A DNA stretch of 64,000 nt from contig JAACJK010000067.1 in assembly GCA_013368325.1 (NCBI GenBank), positions 271,158 to 335,157 on the forward strand, written 5' to 3'. The notes beneath the pieces are model-generated. The model did no database searches. It had not been told where the DNA came from and was given only the letters and a program-made list of their open reading frames with translations. Of the stretch, positions 55,012 through 64,000 are shown one piece after another. The stretch comes from Ephemerocybe angulata (Eukaryota; Basidiomycota; Agaricomycetes; Agaricales; Psathyrellaceae). The position numbers and the translations under genes were made by a program. Position 1 is the stretch's first letter; the number at the start of each line of letters is the position of its first letter.

Positions 55012-56161
55012 ATGTCATCCATCAGCAGCCTCGAACGATTTCTGGCTACCTCACGGACTTCCCTTCACTTAAAAGTCTTCGATCGTTTGTCAGCCGCGGA
55101 CGTCGTAAGACTATCAAAGACTTCTACACTCATCCGTGACGCCCTGAAGATATACAAAGAGAGAAAGTGGAACATCGACGAATTCTTGGCGTGCTGGTTC
55201 GAGGACGGTCAATCATTCCGAGCCACAATGGCTCTCGCCGGGGCTGTTATAAGCGGATCCCAAGCTCTTCGATTTATGGACCGTCTAGGACCCGCCCCGC
55301 GGTCGGATTTAGACGTAGTGACACGAGTGGGAGGAGTGCTTGCGTTAGCCCGCTATATCGAATCGGAAGGGTACAAACGTGTAGAGCGGCCAGCCCAGCC
55401 AGGAGACAAATACCCTCTGATTACCGACGTGTTATCCATGACATCCTCAAGTCGATTCTGTTCTGGAGGAGGAAGGGACGGAATTGTAGAAATTTTCGAT
55501 TTTGAACGCCCCACCTGGGGAGTGCTGAATCAATTCACGCCGACTCTGAAGGTTCAAATAATAGCCGTAACCCAGAATCCAGTACACCATTTGATATACA
55601 CTTACCACTCCAGTAAGAATTGGTTTTCGGTCTTATTGCAAATTGGCTAACCTCTGGTTCCTCGTCCAACCTACAGCTCTGGTGATGAACTACCTATCAC
55701 ACAAGGAGGCTGTATCTATATTCCCCCGAGCCACGTTCCTCGAAAAGACTGCCTACCCATCGTCCAGGCCGAATCTGGGCCCCGAATGGGATCCAGCCTG
55801 GAAGATCAAATACGAACGCCGAGGCTATCGAGTAGTAACAGATAACTCTGCGCCAAGTCTGGTGTTAGGGGAAAGGCACTCGAAAGATGGTCAATGTTGG
55901 ATTATTCCCTTCTCAAGTGAGCATGCTTGTCCCACTTAACAGTCGAGTCTGCGCTTATGCACGAGGCGTATAGAAAGCCAACGCGCCGTAACGGCGCGAG
56001 AAGAGGCTCGCAGTCAGTACAAGGAGGGATCAGACGCGAAAGAGGCTTTCGAACTCAGTTTACTTCACGAGAAGGGCAAGGGGGACAAGGTTCGGTATCG
56101 ACTGGGTGTATTTGAGCCTGAAGTCTGGGGTTACCTGTATCCATGGTACATTCTTCAGTGA
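55012..56161 (+). CDS. F-box-like protein with nucleotidyltransferase-like core motif, paralogue C
   Basis: Exon 1 runs 55012-55612 and joins in phase over a 64-bp intron to 55677. After an F-box-like N-terminus (RFLATSRTSLHLKVFDRLSAADVVRLSK order, in shorter pieces) it has GAVISGSQALRFMDR and RSDLDVV: Gly82-Ser83 and Asp99-Leu-Asp101. Unlike A and B it keeps both acids of the DxD-like motif. It also has GIVEIFDFERP in the place of the third-carboxylate strand and TLVMNYLSHKEAVSIFP matching the MNYVSG block of the paralogues. The 3' end is unclear: one frame stops at about 55939, but an open frame ending DKVRYRLGVFEPEVWGYLYP at 56159-56161 looks like the true C-terminus reached by one more small intron. 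It is more diverged than A and B are from each other. Confidence 0.65.
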
Positions 56162-56724
56162 GGTCGATCGTCAGTTCATATCAGCTATAAGTCAGAGACT
56201 GACGTCTCAGGAGAGACGTGTGTAGATACAGATATATTACGGTTAGAATTACGCTGTCGTCATATATATAAATACAGAAGATACTCTTATTCTGTGTAGA
56301 GAGCAGATCGACCGTGAATAAAATTAAAATACTAGACATGGAATGGTTATGACAATTAAGAGGAGTGGAAGGATGGGGAGACAAGTATTAGCAGATGATG
56401 TATGACGTCAGAAAGGTATTGAGCGTGCCAGAAATATGAATCACGGTGGGCGGACTAACCCGTTGAAGACACCGTCCCTCCTCTACCAGCCCGATTACGA
56501 TGGTCGGCGGACGGTGACGGGTCCGGCACTGAGAGAACGACAGGAGGGGTGCACAGGCACGACGAAGGATGACCATGTCGCGAAGGACTGAAGCCCATGG
56601 TATATGTTATAATCATCCGCGAGAAAGGTGCCACCGTAGGAAGCACAGTGTTGACCGCGTACAATAGGAACGAGCTGTTGAGGTTGAGAGATAAGGATTG
56701 TTCAACCATCGTATCTAAGAGCCG
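56162..56724. other. No recognisable gene
   Basis: AT-rich 3' flank with only short open frames. Confidence 0.45.
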
Positions 56725-57525
56725 TTAAGACTCAGTAGGGAACTGCACATCCCAATAAATCGACGCACCTCTGAGAGCTACCATTGAGACTCCTTCAACA
56801 AGTTTGGGTGGCACCTTGCAGCGAGTGACCCGTTGGTATCGTGGTCCGTAACAGCTGATCTTGGTTCGTGCGGCGGACAGTACCCTTCCGGTCCTTTTGT
56901 CGATAAGTCTGAAGTCGCAATCGCAATTGAATAGCCACGGCGCAAAAATGTCGATTACTCCGCCGGCAAAAGGGCTCCCGTCGATCGACGCACGGAAGAG
57001 GGACAAGATAGACGGTGGGGTCGGAGGGGACGGGCCCGGAAGACACAGCGTTGGGCACCCGGGTTCCTGAGAGTCAAGGACCAGCTCGAAGGCACTTCCT
57101 CCGGCGGAAGGGCAGACCAGGTAGCCCACGTTACACACTGAGGGGATGAAACTGGGGTTGCGCCCACCTGCCACTTCCTGAGGAAGCCCCAGATGCAGTA
57201 TGAGCCCAGGATCTAATTGAGAGGACGAATCGCGGGACGTAGCGATGTGGAGACCGGTAGGAGGAAACATGGGGGGTGCTTTGGACAATCGATGTATCCT
57301 TCCAGTGACGGTTTTGCGGCTGTCGTCTTCGCCATACTTGAGCACGAGGTACATCCACACGAAGGACGTTCTCATATCCTCGTGCCCCCCGCCACACTTC
57401 ACGCCCCATCGTGCCGGATCCCTAGCGGCTAGTATTCGCTTAGACGCCTGATACGCACACATGCCTAGTAGGGGAAGGAGGGAATCGTCAACGCAGACCA
57501 TGCAGAGGAACGGTATGTGACTCAC
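56725..57525 (-). CDS. Unrecognised protein, probable terminal exon(s), 266 aa open frame
   Basis: A long minus-strand frame ending at 56725. It is rich in Pro, Gly, Cys and hydrophobic residues. Notable blocks are HEDMRTSFVWMYLVLKYG, GRIHRLSKAPPMFPPTG, CNVGYLVCPSAGGSAFELVLD, and near the C-terminus FNCDCDFRLIDKRTGRVLSAARTK and WDVQFPTES. The length without stops and the even residue use support coding. The start shown may be internal: an upstream exon could lie in 57580-57700. I do not recognise the family; its position beside F-box-like paralogues is the only context. Confidence 0.5.
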   Translation of the reverse strand: MSHIPFLCMVCVDDSLLPLLGMCAYQASKRILAARDPARWGVKCGGGHEDMRTSFVWMYLVLKYGEDDSRKTVTGRIHRLSKAPPMFPPTGLHIATSRDSSSQLDPGLILHLGLPQEVAGGRNPSFIPSVCNVGYLVCPSAGGSAFELVLDSQEPGCPTLCLPGPSPPTPPSILSLFRASIDGSPFAGGVIDIFAPWLFNCDCDFRLIDKRTGRVLSAARTKISCYGPRYQRVTRCKVPPKLVEGVSMVALRGASIYWDVQFPTES

Positions 57526-60500
57526 CTTCTGCTGTTCTATCCAGGATCTGTGAACATGCTATCGCCTTCATTATCGGTGTGGATCCTAGATTGGACGTAA
57601 ACCACTAGTTGAGAAGGCGTCAAATCAGACCAGCACACCTAATCCGCGCAGATGGGAGGGTTTTCGCAGCCCGGGTCTCTATGGTCCGAAAGAAGGTTTG
57701 GGGTAATTTGTTCGAGATCCACAAGCAGCTTTCTGACGAACCATGTCTAGAAAAATTCCCAGAGGGACGCGTTGGAAGTCAACTACTCGCACCAGCCGCC
57801 TGTGGCGGCTATCAGATACAATCACCTCCCCCCTCCTCTTGGAGTTAAGAAGACGGACTCTCTCTGTTTACAGAATGTCAGCTACTTGGCCTATTTCCTT
57901 CCTCCATACCTCCCACACCCTCACCCTCTTCCCTTCGTCATCTCCCGCTTCCCAATCCACAAGGACTGCGGACCACGCTGTGCGTTCGATAGATCGCCAC
58001 GGCGAGTGAAGACTAGTTGGATAAGGGAAGATGGCAAGAGAAACTGACCGACGGGGTTGTTAGGGACGAGGGTGAACGATTACTCGCCACAGGGTGCGGA
58101 TTGTAGGACCAGCACAAACCCCAAGTGGCAAGTGGAGGGACACCTTGCAGTTGAGAAGATGCACTGGCGTGCGCGATCACCAAGGGCCCAGCAAATAATG
58201 GTGCAGACCGAGAGAGACCCGCTGAACGACATGCTGACCATGATACCCTAGGTAGTCGCAACACAAACATCAGGAGCAACCAGAATCTGGACCAACGGAA
58301 CCGCCGAGACGGAAGGATAGGAATAGAGGTGCCACAGAAGGGACGGCGACAGCTAAGACCATCACCAACTCAGAGGGCTAGTTCGCCCCCACATCACCGA
58401 CTCAGAGGGCTAGTTCGCCCCCACTAAAGCAATTCCAGGCAGACGGGTCCATCGTGGAGAAGAAACTACACCCGAAATAAGGTCAGACGTTACCAGGAGG
58501 GGTCGCCCAAGTTCCGCATCCTGGAACCACTACCGATAGGGCGGGAAAATGCCCAAAACTCGAGAGTCGTAAACCAACGAAGGTGATGGTGTCGGGTATA
58601 GTTGAGTAAGGTTTGATGATCTTGAGTTGAAGCAAGCGACCTGAGGATAACATCTTCAGCGTGGTCTTTCGCGCCCATTGTTCAGAGCAAGCACAGTCGT
58701 CGCACCTTCCCCCTCCTGCGAAGCGTTGGAAAAATCAACCGTCGACGAAGAAACCTACCTATGAATCGATCTCCCTCAAGCGTGAAGCTTGATTTCAACA
58801 TTATGCTGGCCGCAAGGAGGTGTGCCCTATGCGCATGTCACACCGACCTGTATGACGAGGAGTTGCAGCATATCAGTATGCTGATAACAAATAACAGTCT
58901 GCCGACATACACGCAGATACTCCCCACACCCCACCCCCACAGTTGGGTACCTTGAGACCTGCTTGGAACAAAGATCCTTGGTTGATCTTAGCCCCGAGCC
59001 AAGCTGGTCGAGATCCGGGAGCATTCAAGGAATCGTGGCCCTCGATCGCGGCAACATATCGCCTTCTATAAGAGGTCCAAGAACGGACTTCCTAAGGAGG
59101 TGAACACGTAGACCTCGCATTACAACGCGGCCAACCAGACGGGGAGTTTCTTCCAGGGTGCCCTCATCACATACAGGTTCGAGGGGATCAAGAGTAGTAC
59201 GGGTTGCAATTGCACAACAGAAGACTGACCATCTTCATCCTCGAGACCTCTGTGGAGCTATTCCTGTCGCCAAGTCTTGTATTGTTGCCTTGAGAGGACG
59301 GGTAGTAGTGACCAAACCAAATCACAGGACATAGCCGGAAGACTTGACTACCCTGTTCATTCCTCGAATCGATTCCAAGCGGCGACCTACGAACTGTAAG
59401 AACTGTGAGATAGGAGGAGGTATACTAGACTACGAACGAAGAACAGATAGGGATAATCCTGCTGTTCGCAAATATGGCACTAGACACGGGGTAGACACAA
59501 AGCTTAGACAATGGCTCCGCGAGCAGGCCAGGCCGGGCCCGTTGAAACTGACCCGAAATCGGTCCGGGCCGAATCAGCATTCCTAGAGCGCTCTTACGAT
59601 GGCCATCATCTTTCTTCTAACCACAATCATATCTTCCCGCTGCCGCAGTGCCGCTGCCTGCCCTTGCACATTCGCCCAACAACTCCACCACTGCTCCCTG
59701 CCGTCGCGCAACACAAGCCATGAGTCTCGCACCAAACCCAGCGTTGGTACTGGGTGAACTAGTCACAGAGGGGTGGTCGCATGTGCCGAACTGAGGTCAG
59801 TGAGTAGAATCTCTCCACAGACAGGCGGTGGACTCACCTTTGTGTGGTTCGTTCCCGTAGTAGATGACTCTCTACCAACCACGACCGTGCCTGCTGAACT
59901 TAAAAAGAGTCAGACGTGCTCAGCCCGTGCGCAATGGATATCAGCCCAGCCCATCGAATAAAAGAAGGATCGATGCCACAGGCCTAGTCACGACTACGCT
60001 ACGCACGATCGCTCGCGCTCACGCCTACGCACAGTCTAGGAACGGCCTTATGGTTAGTTTGGCCAGCCCATTTGAATTCATCTCCTTCCTTGGTACACAT
60101 CAATCGCATCCGCACCCATTGCAAATGGACCCCAACCCAGAACGTGTAGAATTACGAGCATGGCGATAGAGGGCGCAGAGGGTGGTGGTGGACTGTGCGG
60201 AGATTCGAAACGATTGAGGTCAGTCAGTATACTCTCTTGTAAAGCAAGTTCTGGACTCATGCGCGTTCAGCGCTCGATGAACGGCCCACTCCACTTGCAG
60301 CTTTGCCGTCTATTTCAAGACCGTTGTTTCACTCAAGCTCATCGACTTGCGTAGCTGTTCAACGACGCGCCTCTCGTCCCATTAGCATCGACACGCCCCA
60401 GTCGCCAATCGCCTACGCACGAGCACAAGACTCGGCCATCGCAGCCGACCACTAGAAATGGGACACGCACAGGCGCGCGCAACGCACAAGGCGGCGACCA

Positions 60501-60733
60501 CCCCGGCGCATCGAGGGTGGCATGCGTGTTGGCATGTGCGCCAACCTGTCGTGAAATTATTGTTGGTAGCCCGACTCGAATGTATCTAACACTGAAACCT
60601 TGCAACAGCCGCTTCGATTTGCGCAGATCGACTAGCTCGGTTTCCTCAAGTATGAACATTGAACACCAACACGTAGACTTGCTGGCCCATTGAATATGCC
60701 TTTACGCAGACCTACTCATCATATTGTTCCAAA
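57526..60733. other. Gene-poor region
   Basis: About 3.2 kb with only short, unsupported open frames on both strands. It contains a 32-bp tandem repeat (58360-58423). No transposon ends, RNA genes or protein motifs were recognised. Confidence 0.4.
58360..58423. repeat. 32-bp tandem repeat, 2 units, one mismatch
   Basis: Units 58360-58391 and 58392-58423 share ACTCAGAGGGCTAGTTCGCC; they differ at one base (CAACT versus CGACT). Confidence 0.93.
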
Positions 60734-61520
60734 TGCCTGGGGCACAGGGGAAGAAGTTCGGCGAGCTCGTTGCCTGTGCAGAGATGATCGAGAACATGAA
60801 GCGTGTCGCCTCTTCAGACCAGGAGCTCACCGTTGAGGAGCGCAACTTGCTCTCTGTTGTCTACAAGAACGTGATCGGTGCCCGCCGCGCATCGTGAAAT
60901 GAAACGAGGCCCAGGTTCAGATAATCAAGGGCTACAGAGAGAAGATCGAGCGCGAGCTCGCCAAGATCTGTGAGGACATCCTTGACGTCCTTGACAAGCA
61001 CCTCATTCTACCGCCGCCTCTGGCGAATTGAAGGTCTTCTACCCAAGTTGAAGATGTGCGTTTTCCCTCTCTTCCCATGATCATGTGCCGGTGCTAATCG
61101 TACAATCAGGATCGGTTGACTACCAATACCTCGCCGAGTTCGCTACTGGCGACAAGCGCCAGGGCTCCACCGACAAGTCCCTCGCCGCCTACAAGGCCGC
61201 CTCCGACGCTGTTATGACCGAGCTCGCCCACACACCCCACCCGTCTCGGCCTCGTGCTCAACTCTCCGTCTTCTAACTACGAAATCCTCAACAGACCCGA
61301 CCGTACTTGCTACCTCGCCAAACAGGCCTTCGACAAGCAGGCCTTCGACGGCGCCATCGCCGAGCTCGGCACCCTCTCAGAAGAGAGCTACAAGGACTCC
61401 ACCTTGATCATGCAGCTCCTCCGCGACAACCTTACGCTATGGACCTCTGACATGCAGGATTCTGCTGACAAGCCCGGCCACGCCAAAGACGAGGCCGGTG
61501 ACGCACCCGCGGACGAGTAA
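60734..61520 (+). pseudogene. 14-3-3 protein pseudogene, copy 1
   Basis: The 5' part reads [35 protein letters not shown], unmistakably helices 2-4 of a 14-3-3 protein, the phosphoserine/threonine-binding dimeric adaptor. A stop follows immediately where the family has WRIVSSIEQKEESKG; that block (normally containing a splice junction) is deleted. Later helices appear in shifting frames: [71 protein letters not shown]..., [20 protein letters not shown] and [16 protein letters not shown], ending at a TAA at 61518-61520. The intron at about 61048-61110 is retained, so this is not a retrocopy. At least five single-base indels break the frame. The N-terminal first exon of the family is not recognisable. 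Confidence 0.85.
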
Positions 61521-62244
61521 CTGCATAATTAATATCCATCATGTCTCTCTGTATCGGAACGTGATCGGTGCCCGCCGCGCATCGTGAAATGAAACGAGGC
61601 CCCAGGTTCAGATAATCAAGGGCTACAGAGAGAAGATTGAGCGCGAGCTCGCCAAGATCTGTGAGGACATCCTTGACGTCCTGACAAGCACCTCATTCTA
61701 CCGCCGCCTCTGGCGATTGAAGGTCTTCTACCACAAGTTGAAGATGTGCGTTTTCCCTCTCTTCCCATGATCATGTGCCGGTGCTAATCGTACAATCAGG
61801 ATCGGTGACTACCAATACCTCGCCGAGTTCGCTACTGGCGACAAGCGCCAGGGCTCCACCGACAAGTCCCTCGCCGCCTACAAGGCCGCCTCCGACGCTG
61901 TTATGACCGAGCTCGCCCACACACCCCACCCGTCTCGGCCTCGGTGCTCAACTTCTCCGTCTTCTACTACGAAATCTCAACAGACCCGACCGTACTTGCT
62001 ACCTCGCCAAACAGGCCTTCGACAAGCAGGCCTTCGACGGCGCCATCGCCGAGCTCGGCACCCTCTCAGAAGAGAGCTACAAGGACTCCACCTTGATCAT
62101 GCAGCTCCTCCGCGACAACCTTACGCTATGGACCTCTGACATGCAGGATTCTGCTGACAGCCCGGCCACGCCAAAGACGAGGCCGGTGACGCACCCGCGG
62201 ACGAGTAACTGCATAATTAATATCCATCATGTCTCTCTGTATCG
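60868..62244 (+). repeat. Tandem duplication (about 690 bp, 2 units) of the 14-3-3 3' part
   Basis: The unit starting at GAACGTGATCGGTG (60867) recurs at 61557 and runs to a shared CTCTCTGTATCG (61556 and 62244). The two units differ mostly by one-base insertions or deletions. Confidence 0.9.
61559..62208 (+). pseudogene. 14-3-3 protein pseudogene, partial copy 2
   Basis: A second, 5'-truncated copy beginning at the NVIGARRAS codons and ending at the same C-terminal stop context (TAA 62206-62208). It shares the deletion after RRAS with copy 1, so the deletion predates the duplication. In several places where copy 1 has lost or gained a base (GGTTGACTACC versus GGTGACTACC, TCTAACTACG versus TCTACTACG, CTCAACTCTCC versus CTCAACTTCTCC) copy 2 has the family-like base count, and in others it is the reverse (GACAGCCC versus GACAAGCCC). 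It lacks the start region and cannot make a 14-3-3 protein. Confidence 0.83.
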
Positions 62245-64000
62245 CATGTCATTTTTCATCCTTGCATTTTACTGGCATTCCTGTTCGACAAAGTAATAGC
62301 GTATTACCTTTCTTCTTGAATCAACCTTCAATATCAGATTCGCAACGGCTGATCAGACCATCCGGTTGAAGCAACAACACTCCTCTTTGTGCTATTGTAC
62401 CTAGACGGCCGCCGCCAAGAACCCACTGTAGCAGTACAAATTGAACCCGCGCCGCGGCGTTCCTTATCACCGATAGAAGAGATAGACGCCATGGGACGTA
62501 GTATTAGTAGATTAGACGCCTTGATAGATAGAGGATTTAGATTAGATAGAGATCACATCAGTGGCAGTACGAGCTGCTCGGTGCAGGCTATGAGCAAAGA
62601 GCACGCCTGTTTGCCAAAAGCGCAGCAAGGAGTCCACGAGGGTCTGAATACGGGATCATCTGATCGAAGTTCGGCTCGTTGGGTCCTGGAATGGTGCAAT
62701 TAGATACACATTCTCCACTCGATAGCGCAGATGGATTGGTAGGTTCATACACACCATGTAAGTCCTCCAACACTTACATGCTTTCCCCGCTGCCAGTGTT
62801 CTTTGTCCCCAAGGCTTGAGCCAATCCACGTTCAGCGTGAATGCCAGTCGAAGCTCCCCGGCGGGGCGGCCATAAATGGCTTCCCATCGTGCTCCAGAAG
62901 CCCTTTCAAAGAAGAGCCCGAAGCATATCCTTGACTGTCACAGCCCCTTGTGCCTAAACCTCGTGAACTCTCATATCGACTAGGCGCCTAACAGTTCCAC
63001 CGCATGGGTATATTACGTAAGCGCTCGTGTTTCTTGCTGCACACGTAAGCTTGGCGCTTCTGCTTTCCCTGCATACACTTTACACGACAACTTCGGCTTG
63101 TGTTCTGTTCTGTTTCCTCTTCAACATCATGCACTCTGGGCGTGAATACTAAGAGAAGGCACTGCTGTACCACCGTCGAAACTGATGGAGTATACACTCC
63201 GTAATCACTCGACGCCATTTTACTGCTCGGCTGCACTCAAGATAAGAATTCAGTTGACGTTCTCGCGAGTCAGATAAGTATTGAGGCTACATTACTACAT
63301 TCAGTCTACAGGCTATCGACTGCGCTACAAGCAAATAGGATTTGTGATGGACCCAGGTCTGTCCGCTCGCTGCCTTTCAGGTCCTCTGAACACCCCGGAA
63401 GGAAGCGAGATAGGGAAGGGCGCGTTACTCGTCTTGATTCGGAGGTGTCGGACCCCAACGGAAAGGCCGCCTTGCCATGCTTGAGAAAGGAGCTCCCCCT
63501 GAAAATACAGACGCCTCTCGTTAGCACAGGTCATTCACACGCTGCGGGCAGTGTGTAGGAAACGGGCGTGATATCAACTACGTACCAAATGGTGGGGCAA
63601 GGTTTATGCAAGTACAATCGTACGTCCTGTGCGCGACACAAGAAAGGAGCCCGCTCCAGCGCGAACCGAATAATAGTCGACTGTTCTATATCCCACACGG
63701 TCCTATAGGCGGATCGAACAGAAGACGGTACTTTGGCCATCGTTTGGATAGAGCCTGGAAGAACCATAGAAGGAGGGGTCAACAGATGGCAAGAAAAAGA
63801 ATCCAATCTGCACGAACCTCTATGCTCGACGATACGGTCTCGGACTTCATCGTCCCATAGGTTCGATCGTTCAAGAGCCCCCATAAAACGCCGGGGTATA
63901 TTTACGAACAGCCCCGACGGCCCGTTGAGGACGGCTATGAGGCTTGAACGCAAAGTTAGACTGTGCTGGACTGAGTAGTCACTAAAGTCGATATGCGTAC
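62245..64000. other. No recognisable gene
   Basis: Includes a purine-rich AGATTAGA/GATAGA-type stretch at about 62470-62550. Open frames are short and without motifs. Confidence 0.4.

Noticed and set aside
58960..59030. Possible U2 snRNA on the minus strand (GGCTAAGATCAA match)
   Set aside because: Only about 12 bases match; the branch-site recognition GTAGTA and the rest of the RNA are absent.
62470..62550. Purine-rich GATAGA/GATTAGA stretch as a microsatellite or coding repeat
   Set aside because: Units are irregular and no period is maintained.
1..64000. CRISPR arrays, bacterial operons or prophage
   Set aside because: No regularly spaced repeats; spliced genes and eukaryotic families throughout.

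Overview
The window looks like nuclear DNA of a basidiomycete fungus, most likely an Agaricomycete. The evidence is gene structure (many phase-consistent introns of about 45-65 bp with GT..AG ends), the families present (DUF6533/DUF6534-type multi-helix membrane proteins, a MAM33 homologue, F-box-like paralogues, a cytochrome P450, a chromovirus) and an initiator tRNA-Met with a short intron. The species cannot be named from the sequence alone.

Layout. 0-9 kb (+ strand mostly) is a decayed or membrane-protein-rich stretch: the N-terminal half of a sucrose/glucoside-type transporter, two DUF6533-type membrane proteins, a convergent TPR gene and a broken MFSD5-type (molybdate-anion transporter) pseudogene. 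9.2-17 kb has an intron-containing initiator tRNA, a complete NADH:flavin oxidoreductase (453 aa, four exons) preceded by a perfect 18-bp palindrome, a further DUF6534-type gene, a P450 pseudogene lacking its middle, and a complete MAM33/p32 gene (261 aa, five exons). 17.5-21.8 kb is one large WD40 gene with a membrane-spanning N-terminal half.

22.6-41.7 kb is the centrepiece: a three-layer nested transposon. An outer DNA transposon (6,216 bp without insertions, 14-bp terminal inverted repeats, 8-bp target duplication) carries one seven-exon gene for a predicted 1,777-aa protein that joins an Ulp1/C48-type cysteine protease to a DDE-type transposase. A second copy of the same element, of identical length, is inserted in opposite orientation inside the outer transposase reading frame (8-bp duplication). 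Inside that second copy sits a Ty3/Gypsy chromovirus with LTRs of 498 bp that look identical (5-bp duplication). The three insertions can be ordered in time, and each older gene is broken by the next. The chromovirus primer-binding site is complementary to the predicted first 11 nt of its own transcript, which points to Tf1-like self-priming.

41.9-49 kb holds a UBE3D-type (E2-binding, HECT-like) E3 ligase gene convergent with a calpain-type protease gene. 49.7-57.5 kb holds three paralogues of a fungal F-box-like family whose conserved core carries a GS...DLD/DLN pattern like nucleotidyltransferase-fold proteins, interleaved with two unrecognised genes. 57.5-64 kb is gene-poor and contains a 14-3-3 pseudogene whose 3' part is tandemly duplicated; the copies differ mainly by one-base indels.
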